Source: G016234445 sp964438865 (lineage in GTDB: Bacteria > Chloroflexota > Dehalococcoidia > Tepidiformales > Tepidiformaceae). Taken from it: a stretch of 64,000 bases of DNA. Both the position numbers and the translations under genes were made by a program. The notes beneath the pieces were generated by a model, which saw nothing but the letters and a program-made list of their open reading frames with translations, was not told where the DNA came from and did not search any database. Shown one piece after another: positions 47,502 to 54,673 of this stretch (positions within the stretch are counted from its first letter, which is position 1; each line of letters begins with the position of its first letter). The stretch covers positions 62,001 through 126,000 of the forward strand of contig CAYTMI010000005.1 in assembly GCA_964438865.1 (NCBI GenBank), in the 5' to 3' direction.

Positions 47502-47531
47502 TTGACATGATGATCATTTCCCTCCTAGATT
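47502..47531 (+). promoter_or_regulatory. Strong sigma70-like promoter of the cupredoxin leader RNA
   Basis: TTGACA (47502-47507), 18-bp spacer, TAGATT (47526-47531). The palindrome ATGATCAT (47510-47517) lies in the spacer and could be an operator. Predicted transcription start about 47538, some 250 bases before the cupredoxin start codon. Confidence 0.75.
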
Positions 47532-47536
47532 TGCCC

Positions 47537-47680
47537 TGACACCTTCGCAGCGAGGCATTGGTCTGTAAGGGGAGGGATGCGCTCGAACAGGCGAAGGAGC
47601 CTTCCCCCTGCTGTCAGAGAGTCGCTCACCCCGCCTCTTGCCTGAGAGCCCCCATGGCCGTGGGGGCTCTCCCCTTTCCC
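47537..47680 (+). ncRNA. Structured leader or small RNA upstream of cupredoxin gene
   Basis: The predicted transcript contains a GGGGAGGG/CCTTCCCC stem (47569-47576 with 47600-47607), an inner GCTC/GAGC stem (47581-47584, 47597-47600), two long-range pairings that exclude each other (TGACA/TGTCA 47537-47541 with 47612-47616; AGCGA/TCGCT 47549-47553 with 47622-47626), and a perfect 10-bp terminator-like hairpin AGAGCCCCCA/TGGGGGCTCT (47645-47654, 47661-47670). It matches no riboswitch class that I recognise. It could be a cis-regulatory leader or an independent ~140-nt RNA. Confidence 0.45.
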
Positions 47681-47786
47681 CCACCATCACTTTGCCCCCG
47701 CGCCGGGAACGGTGGCCCTTTCGGCACGGCCCGCCTTCGTCCACAATTGTGAATGAAGGCGCAAACCGTCAGGAGGGATCCCACCG

Positions 47787-48194
47787 TTGACCACCACCCG
47801 TTTTCCCCGCCGTTTCGCACTGCTCGCTCTTGGCACGCTCCTCGCAGGAGGCGCGCTCGCGGCCTGCGGCGGCAGCGATGACTCCACTCCCGCCGACGGA
47901 AACGGCACCCCGGTGCCCACGGCCGCCAAAGAGGTCACGATCCCGGCCGGCGCCCCCTTCATCGACCAGGAGAACCTCGCCTTCAAGCCCGACAAGCTCA
48001 CGGTGAAGGCCGGCGACAAGGTCTACTTCCTCAACAGCGACACCGCCATCCACACCGTCACCATCGACGCCAAGAACGTCTCGGGCACCATGAAGAAGGG
48101 CGACGTCGTCGTCTGGGCCGCCCCGGCAGCCGGCACCTACAAGATCACCTGCGACTTCCACCCGCAGATGAAGGCGACGATCACGGCGCAGTAG
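47787..48194 (+). CDS. Cupredoxin-like copper lipoprotein
   Basis: Lipoprotein of 135 aa starting TTG 47787 after AGGAGG. Signal peptide with lipobox GALAAC (Cys27), then a short Thr/Pro spacer and a cupredoxin domain. All four type-1 copper ligands are visible: His89 (AIHTV), Cys122, His125 and Met128 (ITCDFHPQM). It is therefore a plastocyanin/azurin-like electron carrier anchored to the membrane, or possibly a copper-binding protein. Upstream is a 250-nt structured leader with a strong promoter, so expression may be regulated at RNA level, perhaps by metal or redox. Confidence 0.92.
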   Translation: MTTTRFPRRFALLALGTLLAGGALAACGGSDDSTPADGNGTPVPTAAKEVTIPAGAPFIDQENLAFKPDKLTVKAGDKVYFLNSDTAIHTVTIDAKNVSGTMKKGDVVVWAAPAAGTYKITCDFHPQMKATITAQ

Positions 48195-48209
48195 GCCCCT
48201 CGCCACCGG

Positions 48210-48575
48210 TCAGGGACGGGGCTGGTCTTCGAACCACCAGCGGTAGGCGCGGAGGTCGGTGCGGCCTTCCGCGTCGAACGTGACTCCCTCTCGCTCCAGC
48301 ACATCGCGCTGGAGGTCGGCCTGCATCCCCCGGCCCTTGAGGCTGATCGCCCCGCTGGTGTTGATCACCCGCCACCAGGGGACGTCGCTCCCAGCCGGCA
48401 GGTTGTGCAGCGCGTATCCCGTGGCGCGGGCGGCCGCCGGTGAGCCCAGCGCCAGCGCGATCTGCCCGTAGGTCACCACCCGCCCCGGCGGCACCTCGCG
48501 CACCTTTTCGTAGACGCGCAGGTAGTAGGAAGGCAGCGAAGGCGAAGGGTCGGTATTGCCCGTGGTCGGGCGCAT
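48210..48575 (-). CDS. Alkyltransferase-like (ATL) protein, O6-methylguanine-DNA recognition without transfer
   Basis: DNA-binding domain of MGMT-type repair proteins (121 aa). Motifs: REVPPGRVVTYGQIALALGSP (helix-turn-helix with the Arg finger region), ATGYALHNLP, and the active-site segment PWWRVI, where PCHRV is the usual form. Trp67 replaces the alkyl-accepting Cys, as in ATL proteins, which bind O6-alkylguanine and feed it to nucleotide excision repair. ATG 48575 is the likely start; the longer open frame crosses the CoA-transferase promoter. The variant PWWR (instead of PWHR) is unusual. Confidence 0.9.
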   Translation of the reverse strand: MRPTTGNTDPSPSLPSYYLRVYEKVREVPPGRVVTYGQIALALGSPAAARATGYALHNLPAGSDVPWWRVINTSGAISLKGRGMQADLQRDVLEREGVTFDAEGRTDLRAYRWWFEDQPRP

Positions 48576-48606
48576 GGCAGCCACGCGCGTATTATGCGTC
48601 CTCACC

Positions 48607-49788
48607 ATGAACCAGGCCGACCCACCAGCCGCCCTCCACGGCATCCGCGTCATCAACATGGGGCAGATCCTCGCTGCCCCCTTCTGCGCCACCCTCCTCG
48701 CCGAATTCGGCGCAGAGGTCATCAAGGTCGAACAGCCCGTCATCGGCGACCCGAACCGCGGCAACGTCTCCTTCGCCCAGGACAATCGCGGCCAGAAGTC
48801 GGTCACGATCGCTCTCGACCGGCCCGAGGGGAAGGCCCTCTTCCGGCGCCTCACCGACGCCGCCGACATCCTCATCGAAAACTACCGCCCGGGGACGCTG
48901 GAGAAGTTCGGGCTCGCCCCCGATTCCCTGCGCGAAACCAACCCCGGGCTAATTGCCGTCCGATTCAGCGGATACGGCCAGACCGGTCCCTATGCCGACC
49001 GCGCCGGCTTCGACCGCGTCGCCCTCGCCTTCGCCGGGATCACCTACCTCACGGGATACCCTGACCGGCCGCCCGTGCGCCCCGGCTACTTCGTCGCAGA
49101 CTACGGGGCCGGCGTCTTCGGCGCCTTCGGGGCGATGACTGCCCTCCAGTCCCGCCACGCCACCGGCCGCGGACAGGACGTCGACGTCGCCCTCTACGAA
49201 GCAGTCTGGCGGATGAGCGGCACCCACGCGGCCGCCTATGCCCTCAGCGGCAAGGACCGCGAACGTTCCGGCAACTACTTCCCCGGCGTGGTCCCCGCCG
49301 AACAGTTCGAAACCGCCGATGGGCACTTCCTCGTGGTCAACGCCACCACCCAGCGCGTCTTCGAACGCCTCTGCGAAGCCGTCGGGCGCCCGGAGCTCCC
49401 CCAGGACCCGCGCTTCACCCCTCGCGCCAACCTCATGGCCAACCACGCTGCCATCCACGTCGTCGTCGAGGAGTGGGCGCGGACTCGCACCCTCGCCGAA
49501 TGCCAGGCGACGCTCAATGAATACGGCGTCCCCGCCAGCAAGGTCTACGCGACCAGCGACATCGTCGCCGACCCCCATTACGCCGCCCGGCACCAGGTCG
49601 TGAGCGTCGACAGCCTCGATTTCGGGCCGCTCCTCCAGCCCGGGGTGACACCGCTGCTCACGGGGACACCCGGAGCCGTCCCCGGCCGCGCCCCCGCCCT
49701 CGGCGAACACAACGACGAAGTCTTCCTCGGGGAACTCGGCCTCGACCCCGCCGAATACGCCCGCCTCAAGTCCGAAGGGATCGTCTAA
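48607..49788 (+). CDS. CaiB/BaiF-type class III CoA-transferase
   Basis: CoA-transferase of 393 aa. The N-terminal ALHGIRVINMGQILAAPFCATLLAEFGAEVIKVE is the family signature. The catalytic Asp (about residue 165) lies in the VADYGAGVFGAFGAMTAL region, and GRGQDVDVALYE follows. Full length. ATG 48607 is 11 bases after TATTAT (48590-48595) with no Shine-Dalgarno. It is divergent from the ATL gene. It probably moves CoA between a carboxylic acid and an acyl-CoA, consistent with the acyl-CoA enzymes elsewhere in the window. Confidence 0.94.
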   Translation: MNQADPPAALHGIRVINMGQILAAPFCATLLAEFGAEVIKVEQPVIGDPNRGNVSFAQDNRGQKSVTIALDRPEGKALFRRLTDAADILIENYRPGTLEKFGLAPDSLRETNPGLIAVRFSGYGQTGPYADRAGFDRVALAFAGITYLTGYPDRPPVRPGYFVADYGAGVFGAFGAMTALQSRHATGRGQDVDVALYEAVWRMSGTHAAAYALSGKDRERSGNYFPGVVPAEQFETADGHFLVVNATTQRVFERLCEAVGRPELPQDPRFTPRANLMANHAAIHVVVEEWARTRTLAECQATLNEYGVPASKVYATSDIVADPHYAARHQVVSVDSLDFGPLLQPGVTPLLTGTPGAVPGRAPALGEHNDEVFLGELGLDPAEYARLKSEGIV

Positions 49789-49808
49789 CCCCGGCCCGGC
49801 AACTCGCC

Positions 49809-49846
49809 ATCCGTACCGCGACCGGCAGGAAGTGGCGTCTCCCCCC
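49809..49846. repeat. R2 dispersed repeat, copy 3
   Basis: ATCCGTACCGCGACCGGCA followed by GGAAGTGGCGTCTCCCCCC. It lies in the 245-bp gap after the CoA-transferase, 31 bp before R1 copy 5. Confidence 0.8.
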
Positions 49847-49876
49847 AGACTGCTACGCTCCGCCGCCACCGCGCTG

Positions 49877-49925
49877 CTCCCCCTCCCCCCGCGAAGTCGG
49901 GGGAGGGGGCCGGGGGGTGAGGGCC
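49877..49925. repeat. R1 hairpin repeat, copy 5
   Basis: CTCCCCCTCCCCCCGCGAAGTCGGGGGAGGGGGCCGGGGGGTGAGGG pattern (given in words: CCCTCCCCC stem with GGGGGAGGG, then the GGTGAGGG tail). The stem has a paired change relative to copies 2 and 6 (CTCCCC to CCCCCC and GGGGAG to GGGGGG), preserving base-pairing. Confidence 0.85.
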
Positions 49926-50033
49926 CTTCCCGGGCACGACGAAGGCCGCCTGCGCTCCCTGGGGTGGGTGCGCGCGGCGGCCTCGTCTGTCCCGGCGCCG
50001 GAGAGGGGGCGCGCGGGTATCCTCTCGCTCCGG

Positions 50034-50219
50034 CTATGCGGCCGAGCGGTGCTCTTCGTTCGTGATGAAGTCCATGTCGCTGAGCCAGTTCTTGAACTTC
50101 TTTTCGATGCCGCAGACCTTGCAGACGCCGTGGCTCTCGGGGCCGTTCGGCTCCTCGATCCGCCAGCGGTGGAAGTGGTCGGCTGCGACCGGCCGCTCCT
50201 GGGTTGCGTTCTCTGCCAT
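50034..50219 (-). CDS. Small conserved protein with single CxxC (VCKVCG)
   Basis: Protein of 61 aa starting ATG 50219 after AAGGAGGATCCAC. The middle reads FHRWRIEEPNGPESHGVCKVCGIEKKF, then NWLSDMDFITNEEH. One Cys pair plus His residues could bind a metal, or it may be a half zinc ribbon that dimerises. Its compact, low-complexity-free sequence looks conserved and functional. It shares the 186-bp divergent region with the HxlR regulator. No function known. Confidence 0.8.
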   Translation of the reverse strand: MAENATQERPVAADHFHRWRIEEPNGPESHGVCKVCGIEKKFKNWLSDMDFITNEEHRSAA

Positions 50220-50280
50220 GTGGATCCTCCTTGCGCTTGTTGACTCGGCTCCCGCCGGTCAGCTACGCTTTTCTTGTGTG

Positions 50281-50339
50281 AGTGCCAGAGCTATCGAAGC
50301 TGTAGCACCGTGTGCGCGTAGAATCGCACAAGTGGCACT
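50281..50339. promoter_or_regulatory. Inverted repeat AGTGCCA/TGGCACT between divergent genes
   Basis: Perfect seven-base arms AGTGCCA (50281-50287) and TGGCACT (50333-50339) flank a segment with a TAGAAT box (50320-50325). A further partial copy, CGGCACTA, follows at about 50355. This is a plausible operator set for the HxlR regulator and the divergent 61-aa gene. Confidence 0.5.
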
Positions 50340-50405
50340 ACGAATGCAATAGCCTCGGCACTATTTTCTTGTTACGCATTCATTACCTTCCCGACCGGGG
50401 TGACC

Positions 50406-51086
50406 ATGGGCCAGCGAAGCGAATCTGAAGCCGGGCGCAAGTCCTACAACCACCCCTGTGTGATCGCTCAAACGCTCGACATCCTCGGCGACCGCTGGAC
50501 CCTTCTCATCCTCCGGGATCTCATGGCCGGCCTCCATCGCTACTCCGACATCCTCGAAAACTGCTCCGGGATGTCCCCGAACGTCCTCTCCGACCGGCTC
50601 AAACGCCTCGAGGCCGATGGCCTGGTCCACCGCGAATACCACCGCGAACTCCCGCCCCGGGTCGAATACTCCCTGACCGAGTCCGGCTGGGGCGTCCGCC
50701 CAATCCTTCTCGCTCTGCTCGATTGGGGCCGCGACCACCTCCCCGATTTCGATCCCGAAGCGCTCCGCGCCGAGTTCTCGACGGATTTCGCCGTGCGGAT
50801 GATCCCTGCCTTCTCCTTTCACCCCGAAAGTGCAGCCGGCCTCGCCGCCACGATGGCCGTCGAAATCACCGACTGCACCGACTGTAATACATGGACATTC
50901 GACATCCATGACGGCCACATACACCCCCGCCGCCGAATCAACGGCCTCGCAGACGTGGTCCTGAAGACGACCTCGGAAGGTTTCTTCAACTTCGTCCAGG
51001 GGCGCGCCCCCGTGCAGGAATGCGGCGAACTCGTCGGCCCCCTCGAAACAGCCGCTGCGATCCAGGCCTGCTTCCACCCACTCTGA
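50406..51086 (+). CDS. HxlR-family transcriptional regulator with C-terminal SCP2-like domain
   Basis: Protein of 226 aa. The N-terminal ~105 residues are an HxlR winged helix: HPCVIAQTLDILGDRWTLLILRDLMAGLHRYSD is nearly canonical, with the NVLSDRLKRLEADGLVHREYH recognition/wing region. The C-terminal ~110 residues (TWTFDIHDGHIHPRRRING, LADVVLKTTSEGFFNFVQGRAPV) look like an SCP2/sterol-carrier fold that could bind a hydrophobic ligand, so this is a sensor-regulator fusion. ATG 50406; GTG 50400 is possible. Upstream lies an inverted repeat that may be its operator. Confidence 0.88.
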   Translation: MGQRSESEAGRKSYNHPCVIAQTLDILGDRWTLLILRDLMAGLHRYSDILENCSGMSPNVLSDRLKRLEADGLVHREYHRELPPRVEYSLTESGWGVRPILLALLDWGRDHLPDFDPEALRAEFSTDFAVRMIPAFSFHPESAAGLAATMAVEITDCTDCNTWTFDIHDGHIHPRRRINGLADVVLKTTSEGFFNFVQGRAPVQECGELVGPLETAAAIQACFHPL

Positions 51087-51179
51087 ACCTCCCTCGCTCC
51101 CCCTTGAACCATCCCCTTTCCTGAAGATCGCGTTCCCCGGCACCTGACGACGCCGCCCGCCACCCCGTACCATGCTTCC

Positions 51180-52268
51180 ATGCTCCTCCTTCTTTCCGGC
51201 GGCACGGTCACGCGCGACGGCAAGCCCGAAGCCGGCAACCAGCTCGCCATCCGCCGCCGCCTCCAGGAACTGAAAGACCAGGCCGACGGCGGCAGCGGGA
51301 TGCTCACCACCAACCTCACGGTCATCGAAGGGCGCGACGCGAAGCCCCACGAGATCCTCGGGCCGGCCATGTCCCCGCCGTTCCTCGCGCCCATGCGGCT
51401 GGTCATCGTCGAAGGCCTTATCGACCGCTTCGAGCCGCGCCCGGAACAACGCACCCCCCGCAGCGTCGACGCCTTCAACCCGCTCTTCACTGCCCTCGAA
51501 CAGGGCCTGCCGCCGACTACCGCGCTGGTCTTCACCGATGGAACGCACGTGCGGTCGAACCCGATGGCCGCCCGCCTCGCCAAGATCCCCGGCGCCGCCA
51601 TCGAAGACCACCCGGAGCTGAAGAAGGACGAACTCCTCCGCTACGTCCGCGACGAAGGCGCCGCCCGGACCATTCGCTTCCGCCCCGGGCCCTCGCGCCG
51701 GCAGCTCCACGAAGGCCACGAACGCGAGCCCGAGAGCGATCCCGTCGCCCTCCTCGCTTCTCTGAGCAAGGGCGACACCCTCGCCATCGCCAACGAACTC
51801 GACAAGCTCGCCCTCTACACGATGGGCGCCGATGTGACCGTGGACGTCGTTGCCGAAGTCTGCGCCGGCGAACGCGAAGCCAACAACTTCGACTTCGTCG
51901 ACGGCGTCATGGACGGCGACCTCCGCAAGGCGTTCGCCGCCCTCGAACTGCTCCGGCGCGACGGCATCAGCGAACAGGAACTCCTCGGCTCCTTGATGGG
52001 CGCCTACCGGCTCATGGGCCAGGTGCTCGACTTGCTGGAGGACGGCGCCCCGCCGGAACAGATCGGCTTCGCGATCAAGCGCCCGTGGCCCAACCTCCGC
52101 GACCGCGCCATCGCCCGCGCCCGGCGCCTCGGTCCGGCCGGCCTCAGGAAAGCCTACGAGGCGATGATCGAAGCCGACCGCACGAACAAGATGGGCGAAG
52201 TCGATGACGTCCTGACCACCGAAGTGCTCATCGCCCGGCTCTGGCAACTCGCCCCCACCCGCCGCTAG
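51180..52268 (+). CDS. holA: DNA polymerase III delta subunit
   Basis: Clamp-loader delta subunit of 362 aa. The N-terminal region (LLLLSGGTVTRDGKPEAG then AIRRRLQELK, TTNLTVIEGRDAKPHEIL) is an atypical but recognisable HolA start, and the body has VIVEGLIDRF, TTALVFTDG, and the helical C-terminal collar (FDFVDGVMDGDLRKAFAALELL). In known clamp loaders delta opens the sliding clamp. ATG 51180 is six bases after TACCAT (51168-51173), no Shine-Dalgarno, leaderless type. Assignment from overall pattern; the N-terminal AAA-like fold is divergent. Confidence 0.85.
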   Translation: MLLLLSGGTVTRDGKPEAGNQLAIRRRLQELKDQADGGSGMLTTNLTVIEGRDAKPHEILGPAMSPPFLAPMRLVIVEGLIDRFEPRPEQRTPRSVDAFNPLFTALEQGLPPTTALVFTDGTHVRSNPMAARLAKIPGAAIEDHPELKKDELLRYVRDEGAARTIRFRPGPSRRQLHEGHEREPESDPVALLASLSKGDTLAIANELDKLALYTMGADVTVDVVAEVCAGEREANNFDFVDGVMDGDLRKAFAALELLRRDGISEQELLGSLMGAYRLMGQVLDLLEDGAPPEQIGFAIKRPWPNLRDRAIARARRLGPAGLRKAYEAMIEADRTNKMGEVDDVLTTEVLIARLWQLAPTRR

Positions 52269-52302
52269 CACTTCCCGAACAGGAAGCGCGACCGTTCGGG
52301 CA
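52268..52302. repeat. R3 palindromic element, copy 3
   Basis: CCCGAAC (52273-52279 region) and GTTCGGG pair perfectly around AGGAAGCGCGACC. In copy 1 the corresponding arms are CTGAAC/GTTCAG. The paired change supports a conserved RNA or cruciform stem. Confidence 0.55.
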
Positions 52303-52319
52303 GCCGCTTGACGGCCTTG

Positions 52320-52364
52320 CTCCCCCTCTCCCGCCTCGCGGGAGAGGGGGCCGGGGGGTGAGGG
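52320..52364. repeat. R1 hairpin repeat, copy 6
   Basis: CTCCCCCTCTCCCG-n-CGGGAGAGGGGGCCGGGGGGTGAGGG with a short loop, located between holA and the convergent ABC ATPase gene and ending at the latter's stop. Confidence 0.85.
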
Positions 52365-53348
52365 TCAGCCCTGCCAGATCGGGTTGTAGCAGGCCACCCG
52401 GCGCGCGCTTTCGCCGAAGGCCTCCAGCGGCGGTGGGCCGCCCCCCCGGCAGGCGAGAAGCACCTTCGGGCACCGGGCGATGAACGGGCAGTGTTCCGCC
52501 GGCGCCGTCAGCTCGGGCGGCGTGCCCGGGATCGAAGGCAGGTCTTCGCGTACTGGCCGGTCCAGCCGCGGGAGCGTCGCCAGGAGGCCATGGCTGTAGG
52601 GGTGCAAGGGCGACTTCATGACCGAATCGACGTCCGCCGATTCGACGATCCGGCCGCCGTACATCACCGCCACCTGGTCTGCCATCTGCGCCACGATCCC
52701 GAAGTCGTGGGTGATCAGGAGGATTGAAGTGCCCCTGGCCCGGCGGAGATCGTCCAGCTGCCGGAGGATCTGCGCCTGGATCGTCACGTCGAGGGCGCTG
52801 GTCGGTTCGTCCGCGACGATGATCTCAGGGTTCAACACGGTCGCAATCCCCACCATCACCCGCTGGCACATCCCCCCGGAAAGCTGGAACGGGTAGGCTT
52901 TCGCGATTCGTTCCGGGTCCGCGAGGCCCACTTCTCGAAGGACGTCCAGCGCCCGGGCTTTCGCTTCCTTCTTGGAAATGTCCAGGTGGCTCGTCAGCGT
53001 TTCGGCGACCTGGTCGCCGATCTCGATCACAGGATTCAGTCCCGCGACGGGGTCCTGGAAGATCATCGCTATCCGCCGGCCGCGGACCTTGCGGAGTTCG
53101 CGGTCGGGGATGCTGAGCAGATCCCGGCCGTCGAAAAGGACCTCGCCCCCGATGACTTCCGCCTGCTGCGGCAGCAGCCGGAGGAGCGCCATCGCCGCCG
53201 TCGTCTTCCCCGAGCCAGACTCCCCGACGACCGCGAGGATCTCCCCGCGGCGGAGGTCGAAGCTCACCGAGTCCACCGCGTGGACGGTCGCTTCCTTGGC
53301 GCGGTAGCGGACGCTCAGGTCCCGGACGCTCAGGATCGGTTCGGTCAT
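52365..53348 (-). CDS. Oligopeptide/dipeptide ABC transporter ATP-binding protein (DppD/OppD type)
   Basis: ATPase of 327 aa. Walker A GESGSGKTT at residues 42-50, Q-loop IAMIFQDPVAGLNPV, signature LSGGMCQRVMVG at about 156-167, Walker B IIVADEPTSALDV, and an H-loop in LLITHDFG. The C-terminal Cys-containing stretch (FIARCPKVLLAC) is typical of OppD/DppD-type ATPases. No permease is adjacent, but a DppC-type permease lies at the window's left edge. It starts ATG 53348, immediately after the lexA terminator hairpin, which may limit its transcription to an own promoter. Confidence 0.93.
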   Translation of the reverse strand: MTEPILSVRDLSVRYRAKEATVHAVDSVSFDLRRGEILAVVGESGSGKTTAAMALLRLLPQQAEVIGGEVLFDGRDLLSIPDRELRKVRGRRIAMIFQDPVAGLNPVIEIGDQVAETLTSHLDISKKEAKARALDVLREVGLADPERIAKAYPFQLSGGMCQRVMVGIATVLNPEIIVADEPTSALDVTIQAQILRQLDDLRRARGTSILLITHDFGIVAQMADQVAVMYGGRIVESADVDSVMKSPLHPYSHGLLATLPRLDRPVREDLPSIPGTPPELTAPAEHCPFIARCPKVLLACRGGGPPPLEAFGESARRVACYNPIWQG

Positions 53349-53351
53349 CGC

Positions 53352-53385
53352 AAAACGGCGACGGGGCCTGTCTGGGGCCCCGTCG
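53352..53385 (-). terminator. Intrinsic terminator of lexA
   Basis: Minus-strand stem of 10 bp (CGACGGGGCC with GGCCCCGTCG, 53376-53385 and 53359-53368, loop of seven) followed by GCCGTTTT (TTTT at 53352-53355). It ends only three bases before the ABC ATPase start codon, so the hairpin also covers that gene's ribosome-binding region. Confidence 0.7.
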
Positions 53386-53409
53386 TGGTTCTCCTTGGCG
53401 TGGTTGCGT

Positions 53410-54048
53410 TTAGTCCGCGGGCCGGAACGAAGAGACGAACCGCCCCTGGATCTCTACGTTATCAGGCGCGGAATAGATCGGCTCCATCGTGCTGTTCGCC
53501 GGCTGCAAGCGGATCCGGTCGCCTTCGTGATAGAAGCGCTTGAGCGTGACTTCGCCGCGGTCCTTAAGCCAGACCGCCACTTTGTCGCCGTCATTCGCGG
53601 TGTGGGCCGGTTCCAGGAAGACGATGTCGCCATCGTCGATCAGGTCGTCGATCATCGAGGTGCCCTTCACGCGGAGGGCGAACACGTTGGTCTTCCCGCG
53701 GACCATGTCCTCGGTCACCGAGACGGTGTCCTCGGCGTCCGCGGCCCAGCGGTCGCTGGTTGGCACAGGGATGGGCTGGCCGGCCGCAATCGCCCCGAGC
53801 ACTGGGATTTCCACCACCCGCGGCCGCCTTCCGCGCGGCCCGAGCACTTCGATCCCGCGCGAAATCTCGCGGTCCCGCCGGATCATCTGCTTCTCTTCAA
53901 GCTTTCGCAGGTTGTAGTCGACCACCGAGGTGCTGCTGATGCTGCACCCCTCCTGGATGTCCCGGATGCTGGGCGGGTAGTCCTTTTCCTCGATGAACTC
54001 CCGGAGGAAGTCGAGGATCTGAGCCTGTTTGCCCGATAGCTCTTTCAT
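53410..54048 (-). CDS. lexA: LexA SOS repressor
   Basis: Repressor of 212 aa. N-terminal winged helix (GKQAQILDFLREFIEEKDYPPSIRDIQ, SSTSVVDYNLRKLEEK), then the autoprotease: cleavage site Ala89-Gly90 (GAIAAGQPI), catalytic Ser131 in KGTSMIDD and Lys170 in EVTLKRF. ATG 54048 has a GGAG-like leader. A perfect Cheo box (CGAACGCATGTTCG) is centred about 21 bp upstream, so lexA is autoregulated. RecA-activated self-cleavage relieves repression of the DNA damage response. Its terminator abuts the next gene. Confidence 0.97.
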   Translation of the reverse strand: MKELSGKQAQILDFLREFIEEKDYPPSIRDIQEGCSISSTSVVDYNLRKLEEKQMIRRDREISRGIEVLGPRGRRPRVVEIPVLGAIAAGQPIPVPTSDRWAADAEDTVSVTEDMVRGKTNVFALRVKGTSMIDDLIDDGDIVFLEPAHTANDGDKVAVWLKDRGEVTLKRFYHEGDRIRLQPANSTMEPIYSAPDNVEIQGRFVSSFRPAD

Positions 54049-54062
54049 GGAGATGCTCCGTC

Positions 54063-54076
54063 CGAACGCATGTTCG
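54063..54076. promoter_or_regulatory. SOS (Cheo) box upstream of lexA
   Basis: CGAACGCATGTTCG: two perfect CGAAC/GTTCG half-sites with four-base spacing, as bound by LexA of Gram-positive and Chloroflexota-type bacteria. Additional half-sites follow towards the GNAT gene (GCATGTTCG at 54113-54121 and TGTTCGGAAC at about 54127-54136). Confidence 0.9.
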
Positions 54077-54196
54077 CCGCAACTTTAACAATGTGATCCC
54101 CTTATCGTCAATGCATGTTCGACTCCTGTTCGGAACAAATGGTCGCTTATCCACCGGCTCTGGCGTTTCCGTGCGCGACTTGCCAGACTCAGCCCC

Positions 54197-54673
54197 ATGG
54201 AAGGCATCCAGCTCGGCCCCGCCACCGCATCCCAGGTCCAGGTCACCTGGGACGACCGCTGGGGCGGCCTCATCGTTTCGCTCCATCGCGAATTCGTCCC
54301 CGCCGACGTCGAAGGACTCATGCTCTCGACCCCGGCGGGCGAAGATGCCGCCCTCGTCACCTGGAAGGTTGATGGCGATGCGGCCGAGATCGTGTCGCTC
54401 GACGCCCTGCGCCCGGGCCACGGCTACGGTTCGATCGCCCTCTCCGCGGCCGAAGACGTGCTCCGCGCCCGCGGCGTCCACCGCCTCTGGCTGATGACAA
54501 CGAACGACAACGCCGCCGCCATCGCCCTCTACCTGCGAAACAGATGGCGCCTCGTCGCCGTCCACCTCGACCACATGGACAGCGTCCGCGTCCGCAAGCC
54601 CTCGGTACCGCTCATCGGCGAAAACGGCCTCCCCCTGCGCGACCCCTGGGAATTCGAAAGGCGCCTCCCATGA
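54197..54673 (+). CDS. GNAT-family N-acetyltransferase
   Basis: Acetyl-CoA-dependent acetyltransferase of 158 aa. The acetyl-CoA pyrophosphate loop is ALRPGHGYGSIAL at about residues 70-82 (Q/R-x-x-G-x-G/A), followed by RLWLMTTNDNAAAIALYLRNRW, typical of motif B. ATG 54197. The stop overlaps the PIG-L start as ATGA, so the pair is cotranslated. Because extra LexA half-sites lie between lexA and this gene, it might be under SOS control, but that is inference. Substrate unknown. Confidence 0.88.
   Translation: MEGIQLGPATASQVQVTWDDRWGGLIVSLHREFVPADVEGLMLSTPAGEDAALVTWKVDGDAAEIVSLDALRPGHGYGSIALSAAEDVLRARGVHRLWLMTTNDNAAAIALYLRNRWRLVAVHLDHMDSVRVRKPSVPLIGENGLPLRDPWEFERRLP

Noticed and set aside
47537..47680. 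Known riboswitch (glycine, TPP, SAM, cobalamin, c-di-GMP, manganese)
   Set aside because: A few words recall the glycine aptamer (GCGAAGGAGC), but the order of conserved elements does not fit, and other core motifs are absent.
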